From assembly GCA_017994815.1 (NCBI GenBank), contig JAGOJY010000001.1:1-64000 (forward strand): a DNA stretch of 64,000 nucleotides, in the 5' to 3' direction. The position numbers and the translations under genes are program-made. Under the pieces are notes generated by a model. The model saw only the letters and a list, made by a program, of their open reading frames with translations. It was not told the origin of the DNA and searched no databases. Shown in pieces: positions 24,486 through 33,991 of the stretch; position 1 is the stretch's first letter, and every line of letters begins with the position of its first letter. Source of the stretch: Acidobacteriota bacterium (lineage in GTDB: Bacteria; Acidobacteriota; Polarisedimenticolia; J045).

Positions 24486-26162
24486 TTATTTCTGAAAAGC
24501 GTACTCCGGGTCGATGTCCACCGGGATGTCGCGCAGGCTGTCCAGGACGCGGGCCATCTCGGGCGCCGGGGTCCCGTAGGTCTCGACCAGCTTTCGCGCC
24601 GTTTCGTAAGACCCCTCGGCCTCGGCCATCAACAGGTCGTGAGCCAACTTGGTCAGCGCGCCCTCCATGCGGTCCGGGACCGGCCGGAAGCGCCCCTCGG
24701 GCGTGATCTCCAGCGCGCCCTCGCGCAGCAGGTACCCGGCCTGGATCGCCACGCCCAGCCCGTGGGCCTCGGTCATGCCGAAGCGGGCGGAGCGGAACAG
24801 GCCCGCGACGAAGGTCCACGGCAGCGCCTCGACGGCGGCGCCGGCGACGAGTCCCTTGCGGCCGAGCGTGATCACGTGCAGTGCGCCGAGCGTGTCGGCC
24901 TTGGCCTCCTCGATCGCCGAGTACAGGTCCTTCAGCTCCAGCCGCACCTCGGTCTCGCGACCGCCGACGGTGATGCGGCCCGGCCCGAGCCCGTGCGACA
25001 TCTCGTGCAGCAGCACGAACTGGAAGTAGCTGTCGAAGTCGATCCGTCCGGCGTCGGCCTCCGGCAGTACGCGCGCCGCGATCGGCACCAGGATCTCGTC
25101 GTACTTGGCGCGCATCATGTTCTTGAGCAGGACTTTCTTCGAGCCCTTGGCCTCGCGCACGCGTTCGTCGTTCGGCAGGTTGAAGGCGATCGTCTGCACG
25201 CCGGCGCGGGTATCGCCGGCGGTGAAGACTTCGTCCGCGACCCGGATCGGCGACTCGCTGCCGCGCTTGAGGTTCTTGTGCTCGTCCGGGATCGGCAGCG
25301 CGCGCTCCATCGCCGGCAGTTCTTCCTTGTAGCTGGCGAGGCGCTGCGAGTCCTCGGGCGCGACCACACAGACGAACGACTCGAAGGCGGCCTTGTAGCC
25401 GAACAGCGAGTCCTCGTAGGTCTCGTACGGTCCGATGACGACCTCGATCGGACCGTCGAGGTCCATCCAAGCCATGTCGGACTCGAAGTAGTCGTCCGAG
25501 AGCAGCGCGTCGGCCCGCAGGCGCAGGAACCGGCGCAGGCTCTCGTTCGTGGTGGCCTCGGCGGCGGCGCGCAACTCGCCCGCCATCGGGGTCAGGAGCT
25601 CCGCGTACTCGCGCGCGTAGGGCACGGCCACGAGCTGGTCTGCCTCGCGCCGGATGACGGTCCGCTCCGCCGTGAACGCCGCGCGGTCGCCGGGGTGGGC
25701 GGCGAGCCAGTCCTCGAACTCCTGCTTGGTCATGTCGTCGGGGTAGTAGCCGGCGCCCGGCGGTCGCGGCCGCTCGCCGAGGAACGGCTCGAAGTCGGCG
25801 AGCCGGTCCCACGGACCGACGTTGATCCTGTAGTAGTCGCGCGCGGCCCCGGCGCCCCGGCCGTCCAGCGCGGCGACCTGCTGCGCGAACTCCGGGTTGC
25901 CGCGCCAGGCCTGCCGCGCGAACACCTCGTGCACGAGGCGCGATGCCGCGACGAGGTGCTCCAGCGCCTTGCGGTCGCCCTGGGCGAGCGTGTCCAGGTC
26001 GGCGGTGAGCCGGTGCGTCGCGAACTTGGCGCGGCGCTGTTCGATGTCGGGCGCGATCTTCACCCCGGTCTCCTCGACGCGCTTGGGAACCGCGTCGCGC
26101 TGCGTGCAAGCCGCGGCGGCGAGCACCGCCACGGCGGCCATCATCATGCATCGAGTTCTCAT
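24486..26162 (-). CDS. Dipeptidyl-peptidase III-like (M49 family) metallopeptidase lipoprotein
   Basis: A 558-residue zinc peptidase with a lipobox (VLAAAACT, Cys19). The zinc site is HEMSH (386-390) followed by EEAKAD (418-423), the second element carrying the third ligand. Eukaryotic DPP III has HExxGH; the shorter HExxH with EExKAD is seen in bacterial 'DPP3 family' members. Such enzymes remove dipeptides from the N-termini of short peptides; the lipoprotein signal places this one in the periplasm. It lies five bases after the hybrid kinase, so the two are cotranscribed. A functional link is inferred only. Confidence 0.85.
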   Translation of the reverse strand: MRTRCMMMAAVAVLAAAACTQRDAVPKRVEETGVKIAPDIEQRRAKFATHRLTADLDTLAQGDRKALEHLVAASRLVHEVFARQAWRGNPEFAQQVAALDGRGAGAARDYYRINVGPWDRLADFEPFLGERPRPPGAGYYPDDMTKQEFEDWLAAHPGDRAAFTAERTVIRREADQLVAVPYAREYAELLTPMAGELRAAAEATTNESLRRFLRLRADALLSDDYFESDMAWMDLDGPIEVVIGPYETYEDSLFGYKAAFESFVCVVAPEDSQRLASYKEELPAMERALPIPDEHKNLKRGSESPIRVADEVFTAGDTRAGVQTIAFNLPNDERVREAKGSKKVLLKNMMRAKYDEILVPIAARVLPEADAGRIDFDSYFQFVLLHEMSHGLGPGRITVGGRETEVRLELKDLYSAIEEAKADTLGALHVITLGRKGLVAGAAVEALPWTFVAGLFRSARFGMTEAHGLGVAIQAGYLLREGALEITPEGRFRPVPDRMEGALTKLAHDLLMAEAEGSYETARKLVETYGTPAPEMARVLDSLRDIPVDIDPEYAFQK

Positions 26163-26167
26163 CGTCG

Positions 26168-28537
26168 CTACCTCCGTGCTCCCGTCTCGGACAGGAATCG
26201 GCAGACTCGCCGCACCTCTTCCACGAGCTCCGCCGCGCCCCGGCGCAGCTCTTCCTCGTTGCCGGCGCCACGCGCCAGGTCCTCCACGCGCAGGGCCAGC
26301 TCGCACGCGGCGCGCGCACCGAACACGCCCACCGAGCCCTGGATCTGGTGCGCCTCGCGCTCGAGCGCGACGCGGTCGCCGCGCTCCAGCGCGTCCTCGA
26401 CGCGCTGCAGCTGCGGCGGGACGTCCTCCAGGAAACCCTGCACGAGCTTGGCGATCGCTTCGGGGTCGCCGCCGAGCGCGCGCTGGAGCGAGGAGAGGTC
26501 GGCGGGGGAGCCTTCGCCCGCCGCGCCGGCTCCGCGGGTCCAGCGTTCGATCTTGGCGAACAGCAGCGGCGGGTGGACCGGCTTCGCCAGGTAATCGTCC
26601 ATGCCGGCGGCCAAGCACATCTCGCGGTCGCCGCTGAGCGCGTGCGCGGTCAGCGCGATGATCGGGACCCGCGGGCGACCCGTCTCGTCCTCGCGCCGCC
26701 GAATCTCGCGCGTCGCGGTCAGACCGTCGGTCTCCGGCATCTGCACGTCCATCAGGACCGCGTCGTAGCGCCCGCTCTCGAGCGCCTCGATCGCCTCGCG
26801 GCCATTGGTCGTGGCGCGCACCTGCCAGCCGCGCTGCTGGAGCAGCAGTTCCGCGACCTCGCGGTTGATCGGGTGGTCCTCGGCGACGAGGATCGTCAGC
26901 CCCGTCGCGGCACGCTCGGCTTCGTCCGCCTCGGGCGCGGGCGCGTCGCGCTCGCCCGCGAGCGCCAGTCGAAAGCGCGCAGTGAAGTGGAACGTGCTGC
27001 CGCGGCCGAGCTCGCTCTCGGCCCAGACTCGCCCGCCCATCCGCGCGACGATCTGCTGCGAGATCGCCAGGCCCAAGCCGCTGCCGGCCTTGCGCGCCGA
27101 CAGCGAGTCGCTGACCTGGCCGAACGGGAGGAACAGCTCGTCCAGCCGCCCGGGCGGGATCCCCGGCCCCGTATCGGCGACCGAGAAGCGCAGCAGGCAC
27201 GTGTTGTCGTCGCGCGCCTCCAGCCCGACGGAGACGACGACGCGGCCGTGCGGCGTGAACTTCACGGCGTTGCCCACGAGGTTGATCAGGACCTGCCGCA
27301 GCCGGCCGGCGTCGCCGGCCAGGGAGCGTGGAACCGCCACCGCGACCTGCGCATCGAGCTGGATCTCCTTGCGCGCGGCCTCGAACATGAACGGTTCGAG
27401 CGATCCCGAAACCACCTGCTGGGGGTCGAACACCACCTCCTCGAACTCCAGCCGCCCCGCCCTGACCTTCGCCAGGTCGATGACGTCGTTGACGACGCGC
27501 AGCAGCGCGTCGGCCGAGGTGCGCACGACGCGCAGGTAGTCGTGCTGCTCGGGCGTCAAGCGGGTCGACAGCGCGAGGTCCGCCGCGCCGACGATCGCGT
27601 TCATCGGCGTACGGATCTCGTGGCTCACGTGCGTCAGGAATTCGCCGGTCGCCAGCGTCGCCTGTTCCGCGACCTGCTTGGCCTGTTTCAGCTCGGTCTC
27701 CGCGCGGCGCCTTATTTCCAGCTCGTCCTTGAGCTCCTGTTCGGAGCGCGCGAGCCCGCGGAACAGCGATTCGTACGGCGTGCTCAGCGAACCCGAGACG
27801 ACGGCGCGGTAGACCAGCGCGATCGACAGCAGCTTCAGGACGTGTCCGAGGAAGTTGAACTGGCCGTAGACATCCGTGTACACGGCCAGGCTCAGTTCCG
27901 ATCCGACCTTGGCCAGCGCGCCGGCGGCCAACAGGTCCATCAGCCGCGACGACAGCGCGCCGCGCCGGCGCCAGAAGATCCAAGCTGCGGCGGCGAACCC
28001 CGCGGCCAACAGGTACTCGGCGGCCATCTTGAACGGCGTGAGGCCGCTGCCTTCGACGTAGCACGCTGGGAACAGCCCGACGAACACCGACGCGAGCAGC
28101 GCCGCGCCGGCCGCGCACCAGCCGGCGAGCAGGGTCCACGGCGCCGGGGCGCGCTCGCGTGGGGCCCAGGCTCCCGCGACCAAAAGCGACGCGCACTCGA
28201 GGATCCGCGCTGCGATCCAGAGCTGCGTCGGCAGGTCGGTCGTGTACCCCGGGAACACCCCCATGCCGCGGTACGCCAGCGCGTGGACGAGGTCGAGCAG
28301 CGCGACCGGAAGGTAGGCGGTGGAGAGGGTCAACAGCAGGTCGTTGCGGACGAAGCGCCGCGTGTTCCAGCCGATGCTGAAGATCGTCACCGCGACGATC
28401 GCACCGGCCACCTCGATCGCGACGTGGAACAGCAGGTAATTCACGCGGCTCACGGCGTAGAGGGCGCACGTTAGCGCCAGGGCGGCCGCGATCAGCAGCG
28501 CCCGATGCACCCTCCCGCGTTTCGCGGCGTTCTCCAC
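26168..28537 (-). CDS. Hybrid sensor histidine kinase: MASE3, HisKA, HATPase, receiver, HPt
   Basis: A 789-residue multidomain kinase. The N-terminal MASE3 membrane sensor (about 10-250; FRVRND...TQLWIAARILECASLLVA-type motifs, seven segments) precedes a coiled coil, then HisKA with His306 in THVSHEIRTPMN, and HATPase_c (NAVKFTP, DTGPGIP, GSGLGLAI). A receiver domain carries phospho-acceptor Asp597 in VLMDVQMPETDG, and an HPt domain carries His730 (HQIQGSVG). The chain His-Asp-His allows a phosphorelay to an unknown output. Start: a GTG at 28537 is preferred; a TATCCT box at 28553-28558 lies within the longer frame that opens at 28582. Confidence 0.9.
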   Translation of the reverse strand: MENAAKRGRVHRALLIAAALALTCALYAVSRVNYLLFHVAIEVAGAIVAVTIFSIGWNTRRFVRNDLLLTLSTAYLPVALLDLVHALAYRGMGVFPGYTTDLPTQLWIAARILECASLLVAGAWAPRERAPAPWTLLAGWCAAGAALLASVFVGLFPACYVEGSGLTPFKMAAEYLLAAGFAAAAWIFWRRRGALSSRLMDLLAAGALAKVGSELSLAVYTDVYGQFNFLGHVLKLLSIALVYRAVVSGSLSTPYESLFRGLARSEQELKDELEIRRRAETELKQAKQVAEQATLATGEFLTHVSHEIRTPMNAIVGAADLALSTRLTPEQHDYLRVVRTSADALLRVVNDVIDLAKVRAGRLEFEEVVFDPQQVVSGSLEPFMFEAARKEIQLDAQVAVAVPRSLAGDAGRLRQVLINLVGNAVKFTPHGRVVVSVGLEARDDNTCLLRFSVADTGPGIPPGRLDELFLPFGQVSDSLSARKAGSGLGLAISQQIVARMGGRVWAESELGRGSTFHFTARFRLALAGERDAPAPEADEAERAATGLTILVAEDHPINREVAELLLQQRGWQVRATTNGREAIEALESGRYDAVLMDVQMPETDGLTATREIRRREDETGRPRVPIIALTAHALSGDREMCLAAGMDDYLAKPVHPPLLFAKIERWTRGAGAAGEGSPADLSSLQRALGGDPEAIAKLVQGFLEDVPPQLQRVEDALERGDRVALEREAHQIQGSVGVFGARAACELALRVEDLARGAGNEEELRRGAAELVEEVRRVCRFLSETGARR

Positions 28538-28658
28538 GGAGTCCCGGCGGCGAGGATAACCCACGCGGACAGGCGGCCACACCCGTCCCCGGAGCTCGTA
28601 CCGGAATCCCCGACCGATCAGGAGCGCAGCACGGGCGTGCCGCGGCCGCCCCGAGCCG

Positions 28659-29291
28659 TCACGGGTGGAGCGTGGCCACGATGTCGACGACGAGGAGGAA
28701 CTCGTCCCGGACCCGCACGGTTCCCAGGAACGCGCTGTAGGGCTCGATGCCGAACCGGCTCTGCAACAGTCGTACTTCGCCCCGCGCGCGGAACTCGTTG
28801 CCGTCCAGCGCGCCGCGCACGGGGATGGTCACGGTTTGCGTGCTCCCGTGCAGCGTGAACTCGCCGGTCACCGTGGCCGTGCCATCGGCTCTCGCTTCCA
28901 CGTGCGTCGAGCGGAAGCGGATGACCGGGTAGCGCGCCGCGTCGAGCTGCCCGGGACCGAGCATCGTCGCCTGGATCTTCTGCCGGTCGGAGTCCTTGAT
29001 CGCCGTCTCGAGGCCGTGCCTGCGCCGGACCTCCGGCTCGTCGACGACCAGCTTGCCGGCGCTGGTCTCGATCGTGATCGAGGCGCGCGAGGGATCGGTT
29101 GGATCGAACTCGACGGTGCCGCTGAACTCCGTCGCGCGCACCGCGTGGTCGTGCGCGAGGCCGGAGCCCAGCCCGGCTTTGAACAGCTTGACCACCAGCT
29201 CGCTGTGCCGCGGATCGACCGCGTAGCTCGCCCCGGGCGCGGGGAGCGCGGACGCGGCGACCAGCAGGAAGGCCAGGGCGGCACGGTGCAT
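28659..29291 (-). CDS. YceI family periplasmic protein
   Basis: A 210-residue lipocalin-like barrel protein with a signal peptide (ALAFLLVAASALPAPGASY). Family features: YAVDPRHSELVVKLFKAG near the N-terminus, ASITIETSAGKLVVD, and ATVTGEFTLHGSTQTVTIPVRG. YceI proteins bind isoprenoids such as polyprenyl chains and are often stress- or base-induced. The final strands (FGIEPYSAFLGTVRVRDEFLLVVDI) complete the barrel. It is a single gene with a leaderless-type promoter; no isoprenoid or cytochrome b561 partner lies beside it. Confidence 0.9.
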   Translation of the reverse strand: MHRAALAFLLVAASALPAPGASYAVDPRHSELVVKLFKAGLGSGLAHDHAVRATEFSGTVEFDPTDPSRASITIETSAGKLVVDEPEVRRRHGLETAIKDSDRQKIQATMLGPGQLDAARYPVIRFRSTHVEARADGTATVTGEFTLHGSTQTVTIPVRGALDGNEFRARGEVRLLQSRFGIEPYSAFLGTVRVRDEFLLVVDIVATLHP

Positions 29292-29297
29292 GCGTGG

Positions 29298-29303
29298 ATG
29301 TTA
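29298..29303 (-). promoter_or_regulatory. -10 box of a probable leaderless promoter (YceI gene)
   Basis: Leftward TAACAT ends six bases before the ATG at 29291. Confidence 0.5.
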
Positions 29304-29335
29304 GCCCGCGGCAGCGGGGCGGTCGCGCGGCTCGC

Positions 29336-31168
29336 CTACTTCCCGGACCCGGCCAACGAGGCGATCGCGAGCGCGATTTCGCGGCGGATTTCCTCGTATT
29401 GCGGCGCGGACCACGAGTTCTCGCCCGGCACCCACTGCCCGGTCTGGCCGTCGACGTAGCCGATGCTTTTCACGTTCGGGACGATCTGTCCCCGCACGCG
29501 CTCCAGCGCCCGGCGCGCCGCGTCCAGCGCGGCCGGGTCGCCGCCCGGCGCGGCGACGAGCCGCTCCAGCTGCTCCAGGTACTTCAGGTCGTCGATGCCC
29601 TCGCGTACCGCTTCCCATTCACGCAGGAAGCTGCGGGTGCCGTCCTCCAGCTTCGTGCTCGCGCCCTCGTATGACCAGAACATCACCGAGTCCAGCCCGA
29701 GCCGCCAGGCGAGGAAGCCGGCCTGGTAGCGCACGCTGGCGGGCTGGTTGCCGTAGATGTTCACGTAGGTGGAGTAGCGGTCGCCCGACGCCCGCGTGCG
29801 CGCCAGCGTTTCGGGACCGAGATAGCGGTTGTGGTAGCAGCGGGTCTTCAGGTGCGGCTCGAGCCGGAGCGCCGGCTCGCCCTCGACCGGCGGGTACCAC
29901 AGCTCGTCCTCGTCCGGCTCCGACGTCGTCGGCTCGTTGCAGGTGACGAACCCGTCGGCGCCGGCCTCGGCCGCGGCGTGGACCATCAGCATCGCCAGCC
30001 GCATCGAGCCGCGCGTCTGGTGCGGCTCGTCGACGAGGTAGTACCAGAGCGGCGGCCAGCCGCGCTCGCGGCCGGTCCTGTCGAGCGCGCGCATCACCTC
30101 GACCCAGCCGCGGTAGATCTGCCGGCCGGCGTCGGTCTCGGGCGTGAACGGGTCCGCGCTGGGGTAGTACCGCCCGCGGTAGCGCTCGACCTCCTCCAGC
30201 ACCCGCTCGCGCGCCGAGAAGACCTCGTAGCCGCGGTGGTAGTCGAGCGTCTCGGCGCCGGGCGGCAGCGCGACGCCCGCCATCTTCAGACCGGCCGAGG
30301 TGCTGCGGACCATGTGCTGGTAGAGCATCACGCCGATCGGGTGCTCGACGCCGAGGCCGTGCCGCTGCGCGGCGGCGATGACGTCGGCCACCGGCCGGAA
30401 CCCGTCGGGAAACGTGAACGCGCCGCCCGCGTAGACCGGCACCACCTGCTTGATCCAGCCGGGATTCACGCAAATGGTGTTCATCCCGTGGGCGCGGCTG
30501 TCGGCGAGGCTCTCCTCGGCCAGCGGCCAGTTGTCGCCGTAGGCGAACAGCCCGGGGCGCGCTTCGCCCAACTCGAACGGGTAGACCTCGGCCTCGAGCG
30601 GCACCTCGATCGGCTGCTCCGCCGCCGCGGAAAACGTCAGCGCCCCGACGTACTTGCCGGGAGGCGTTCCGCGTGGCGCGTGCACGGTGACCCAGAACTG
30701 CTGGGCCGTCCCGGGGGCGATGTCCACCGCGGGGAGCGGGTCGAGGTAGCCGGGGTGCAGCCTGTGGCCCGGGATCGGCCGCCAGCGCTCCAACGGCGCG
30801 ATCGCCCGCGTGATCTGGACGCGGATCTCCGCCGCCGGGATCATCGCGCCGCCGGGTCCGGCGAGGTCCGACGGCACGAGGCGTGCCTGCGCCAGGTGCA
30901 GGCGGGTGCGCACGCCGACGCTGGCCGGCTCGTACTCGCCGGGCGTCAGCGCGACCTTCACCGCGTGCCCGAGTTCCTCGGCCGCCGGGACATCCTCGAG
31001 GTAGATCGGCTCGAGGTAGTGCCGGGTGAACAGCGCCACGTCGGGCAGGTGCGTGTCGGACGGTGGCGGCGGCGGCCCCGAAGAGCAGGAAACGAGGGCC
31101 CCCGCCGCGAGCAGCGCAAGGATCAGCCCGGCCGCACGCGCGGCGCGGCCGGACCCGCCCCGGGACAT
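29336..31168 (-). CDS. DUF4091 glycoside-hydrolase-like lipoprotein
   Basis: A 610-residue protein with a lipobox (AAGALVSCSS, Cys about 28) and a proline stretch. Residues about 50-210 form a beta-sandwich; the rest is a TIM-barrel-like region with LWYYLVDEPHQTRGS, whose Asp/Glu could be catalytic, MFWSYEGAS and a helical C-terminus. This matches DUF4091 proteins, which resemble clan GH-A glycosidases but mostly lack tested activity. It is probably a periplasmic enzyme acting on a glycan. The ATG shares one base with the stop of the beta-propeller gene (TGATG). Confidence 0.82.
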   Translation of the reverse strand: MSRGGSGRAARAAGLILALLAAGALVSCSSGPPPPPSDTHLPDVALFTRHYLEPIYLEDVPAAEELGHAVKVALTPGEYEPASVGVRTRLHLAQARLVPSDLAGPGGAMIPAAEIRVQITRAIAPLERWRPIPGHRLHPGYLDPLPAVDIAPGTAQQFWVTVHAPRGTPPGKYVGALTFSAAAEQPIEVPLEAEVYPFELGEARPGLFAYGDNWPLAEESLADSRAHGMNTICVNPGWIKQVVPVYAGGAFTFPDGFRPVADVIAAAQRHGLGVEHPIGVMLYQHMVRSTSAGLKMAGVALPPGAETLDYHRGYEVFSARERVLEEVERYRGRYYPSADPFTPETDAGRQIYRGWVEVMRALDRTGRERGWPPLWYYLVDEPHQTRGSMRLAMLMVHAAAEAGADGFVTCNEPTTSEPDEDELWYPPVEGEPALRLEPHLKTRCYHNRYLGPETLARTRASGDRYSTYVNIYGNQPASVRYQAGFLAWRLGLDSVMFWSYEGASTKLEDGTRSFLREWEAVREGIDDLKYLEQLERLVAAPGGDPAALDAARRALERVRGQIVPNVKSIGYVDGQTGQWVPGENSWSAPQYEEIRREIALAIASLAGSGK

Positions 31169-32787
31169 CAGTTGATCGGCACCCAGTGGTACGTGCCGCC
31201 GGTGCTGCCGATCACGATCCCCTGGTTCGAGCCGTCGTTGTAGTCGAAGGTGGGGTCGCCCAGCGTCAGGGCCGCGTCGTCCACCGCCCACGAGCGCGAG
31301 ACGGCACCGTGGTTCAGCGCGTTCAGCTCGTACAGCATGCCGCCGGCGGCGCCGACGTACGCCAGCACGTCGCCCGCGGTGGTGACGTTGCGCAGCACCA
31401 GCGGCGCGGAGGCGCCGGCGATCGCGACTTCCCAGTACGAAAGGGCGTCGAACCGCCCGTCGCCACCCACCTTGATCCCGTGCACGAGCGTATCCGTCGC
31501 CCACACGACCCAGTTCTCGAACAACGGAGGCACGCTGATCGTGGTGCTCGCGGCGACACCCTTGACCGGCCCGTCGCCGCCCGCGTAGGAGCCGAGTTCG
31601 TACAGCGGCGACCCGGCCGAACCGGTCCGTACCGTCGCGAGGTAAAGGTGCAGGTCCCCCGACGTGTTCGCGACAACCATCAAGGCATCCTGATTCCGCA
31701 AGAACATGGCGGGCGTGCAGCGGACGTCGCCGATGCTGCTCAGCACCGCGAACGGCGGCTCGGGAAAGGAGGGGCCGGAATCGACGCTCAGCACCACGAG
31801 CGACTCGCCGCCGTCGTCGTCCACCGGGACGTACACGAGGTTGTTGGCGTCGTGGCGGTAGAGGATGATCGGCGTGGCGCTCGAGATCCCGAGTCCGTCC
31901 GCGCCGCCCGCGTACGAGTCGAAGTACGTGCCCAGGTCGTGCGAGTAGAGCATGATCTTGTTGTCGGTCGCGCCGCAGCGTGTCGCCTGGATCAGCACGT
32001 TGTCGTTGTTGTTGGTGTTGTCGTCGAAGGCGTCGATCATCGCGACCGCGCTGGACTGCAGCATGCCACCCGTACAGCCGGCCTCGTCCGCCACGTTGCG
32101 CAACCCGTCGAGTGTCGCGCTGTCGTCGAGCGAGTAGCGGTAGAGGTACCCGTTTTGCGAACTGACGAACGCGGTGTAGTCGCCGGTACCGGGGACGATG
32201 TCGCCGACCATCGGCCGGCCCTGGGCCGCGCCGCCGAGCACCGGTGGGTCCCACGGGCCGTTGCGGCCCGAGTTCTCGTCCATGCGGTGCAGCAGCGCGT
32301 CGTTCCCGGTGCCGACGAGATAGCTCCCCGGCACGGCGCCGAGCGCGCCGAGGGCGGAGGCCTCGGTGGTGACGGCCCAGCGGACCTGCGCGGCGGAGCG
32401 CGGAATTCCCTTGATCGCCACGCCGGAGGCGTAGTTGGGCGTCGCATCGCGGCCGAAGACCTTGTAGTGCACGACCGTGCCGTTGCTGACGCTGGTGTCC
32501 TCGCAGGACTCCTCGAGCGCCGTGGTCTGGCAGACGACCGTGCTCGAACCGATCGGGTCGCCGACCTGGTACACCTGCCCGTCCACCGGGGCGTCGGCGA
32601 CGGGGGAGCCCGCGCGTGCGAGCACCAGCGCGCCCACGAACGTCGGGTCGGACGGAAGCGACCACTCCAGGGTCACGATCGTGTCCCCGGAGGCGGAGGT
32701 CAGCTTCTCCACGTTGCCGACGGCGAGCGCGACGGGAACCGACACCACGAGCAATGCCAGCGACAGGAACCTGGATCTGCGTACCAC
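31168..32787 (-). CDS. Secreted FN3/beta-propeller-like protein of unknown function
   Basis: A 539-residue protein from a GTG at 32787 with GGGAGG eight bases upstream and a signal peptide (FLSLALLVVSVPVALAVG). Residues about 25-130 look like a fibronectin-III-type sandwich with two cysteines (VVCQTT, ESCEDTS). The remainder consists of repeated blades (ENSGRNGPWDPPVLGGAAQG; SQNGYLYRYS; GGMLYELNAL; GGTYHWVPIN) resembling PQQ-like propellers. No catalytic motif is seen. Translational coupling to the DUF4091 lipoprotein suggests a shared surface or periplasmic task, perhaps glycan recognition. Confidence 0.75.
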   Translation of the reverse strand: MVRRSRFLSLALLVVSVPVALAVGNVEKLTSASGDTIVTLEWSLPSDPTFVGALVLARAGSPVADAPVDGQVYQVGDPIGSSTVVCQTTALEESCEDTSVSNGTVVHYKVFGRDATPNYASGVAIKGIPRSAAQVRWAVTTEASALGALGAVPGSYLVGTGNDALLHRMDENSGRNGPWDPPVLGGAAQGRPMVGDIVPGTGDYTAFVSSQNGYLYRYSLDDSATLDGLRNVADEAGCTGGMLQSSAVAMIDAFDDNTNNNDNVLIQATRCGATDNKIMLYSHDLGTYFDSYAGGADGLGISSATPIILYRHDANNLVYVPVDDDGGESLVVLSVDSGPSFPEPPFAVLSSIGDVRCTPAMFLRNQDALMVVANTSGDLHLYLATVRTGSAGSPLYELGSYAGGDGPVKGVAASTTISVPPLFENWVVWATDTLVHGIKVGGDGRFDALSYWEVAIAGASAPLVLRNVTTAGDVLAYVGAAGGMLYELNALNHGAVSRSWAVDDAALTLGDPTFDYNDGSNQGIVIGSTGGTYHWVPIN

Positions 32788-32971
32788 TGGGAACCTCCCT
32801 GTGATCCCGGCCGGTTCACGGGCCTGACTTCAATTTAATCCAAGCGACGGCGGGACGGGTCCATTTTGAACCCGGGAGGTGAAAAAGCCGGGGCTGACCT
32901 GCTCCGTGTCGCCCGTTACGGCCGTTCGCGACCGTCCGTGGCGGGGGCACGGCCGTTCGCAGCCGGGCTTC

Positions 32972-32999
32972 CTTGCCCGCCGGGTCCGCCCGCTACAAT
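32972..32999 (+). promoter_or_regulatory. Promoter of the PP2C phosphatase gene
   Basis: TACAAT (32994-32999) with a weak CTTGCC at 32972-32977, spacing 16. This start gives a short leader carrying the GGAGG ribosome site at 33010-33014, in contrast to the leaderless genes. Confidence 0.5.
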
Positions 33000-33022
33000 C
33001 ACCTGTTTCGGAGGAACGCGCG

Positions 33023-33991
33023 ATGACCGAACCGGAACGCGCCGTCCTGGCGGACGAACTGCGGGCGCGCCGCGAGAGGTTGGCGCCGCTCGCGCCCGGG
33101 CGCGAAGACCTCGCCGCGCTCTTGGTGCAGGTCGATGCCGCGCTGGACCGGCTCGACCGTGGTACCTGGGGCATCTGCGTGGTCTGCCACGAGCCGATCG
33201 AGCGCGAGTTGCTCGACACGAGCCCGCTGGTCCAGGCCTGCCTCGGCGACCTGAGCGCCGCCGAGCAGCGGGAACTCGAGCGCGACCTGACCCTCGCCCG
33301 CGAGATCCAGCAAGACCTGCTGCCGCGCCAGCCGCTCGCGCGCGGCGGTTGGGAGGTGCGCTATCACCTCGAGCCGGCCGGGTTGGTCGGCGGCGACTGC
33401 TGCGACCTGCAGCCGTGGGGCGACGGTGTCTTCTTTCTCGTCGCCGACGTGTCCGGCAAGGGCGTCGCGGCCTCGATGCTGATGTCGCACCTCTTGGCGA
33501 TCTTCCGCAGCCTCGTCCCGGCGGACCTCCCGCTGGCGACAATGGTCGAGCGCGCGAACCGGGTGTTCTCGGCGAGCACCTCCCTGGGCCGCTACGCGAC
33601 GCTGGTCTGCGGCCGGGCTGCGGCCGGCGGCGAGGTCGAGTACTGCAACGCCGGCCACCTCCCGCCGCTTCTTTTGCGCGGTGAAGAGGCGATCGCGGGC
33701 GAGCCGGACAACCTGCCGGTCGGCCTGTTCCCGGGCGGCGCGTTCCGCACCACGCGCACGAGGCTCGGGCCGGGGGAGAGCCTCGTCCTTTACACCGACG
33801 GGATCACCGAGGCGGCAGGAGCGGGGGGCGAGGAGTACGGCCGGCGACGGCTCGCCGGGCTTTTGGCGCGCGCGGCCGGGCGGGCGCCGCAGGAGCTGAT
33901 CGGCGAATGGGAGCGGGACATGCGATCCTACCTCGACGGTCGCCGGCCCGCGGACGACCGCACCCTGATGGTCGTGCGCCGATGCCGATGA
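33023..33991 (+). CDS. DksA/TraR-type finger fused to SpoIIE/RsbU-like PP2C phosphatase
   Basis: A 322-residue protein. Residues 1-78 resemble the DksA/TraR coiled coil and C-terminal finger: LDRGTWGICVVCHEPIERELL with Cys52, Cys55 and Cys73. The fourth zinc ligand position is Asp76, so the finger is degenerate. From 85 a RsbU-type linker (ERDLTLAREIQQDLLPRQPL) leads to a PP2C/SpoIIE domain with GGDCCDLQPW, LVADVSGKGVAASMLMS and LVLYTDGITEA, whose aspartates bind manganese. Such phosphatases act on anti-sigma-factor antagonists. No partner switch genes are adjacent; the thioredoxin downstream overlaps. Confidence 0.88.
   Translation: MTEPERAVLADELRARRERLAPLAPGREDLAALLVQVDAALDRLDRGTWGICVVCHEPIERELLDTSPLVQACLGDLSAAEQRELERDLTLAREIQQDLLPRQPLARGGWEVRYHLEPAGLVGGDCCDLQPWGDGVFFLVADVSGKGVAASMLMSHLLAIFRSLVPADLPLATMVERANRVFSASTSLGRYATLVCGRAAAGGEVEYCNAGHLPPLLLRGEEAIAGEPDNLPVGLFPGGAFRTTRTRLGPGESLVLYTDGITEAAGAGGEEYGRRRLAGLLARAAGRAPQELIGEWERDMRSYLDGRRPADDRTLMVVRRCR

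Noticed and set aside
24486-28580. A single 1364-residue open frame covering the kinase and the M49 lipoprotein
   Set aside because: Only its last 558 residues make sense (the lipoprotein). The rest is a shadow of the kinase, whose real frame ends five bases before the lipoprotein start.
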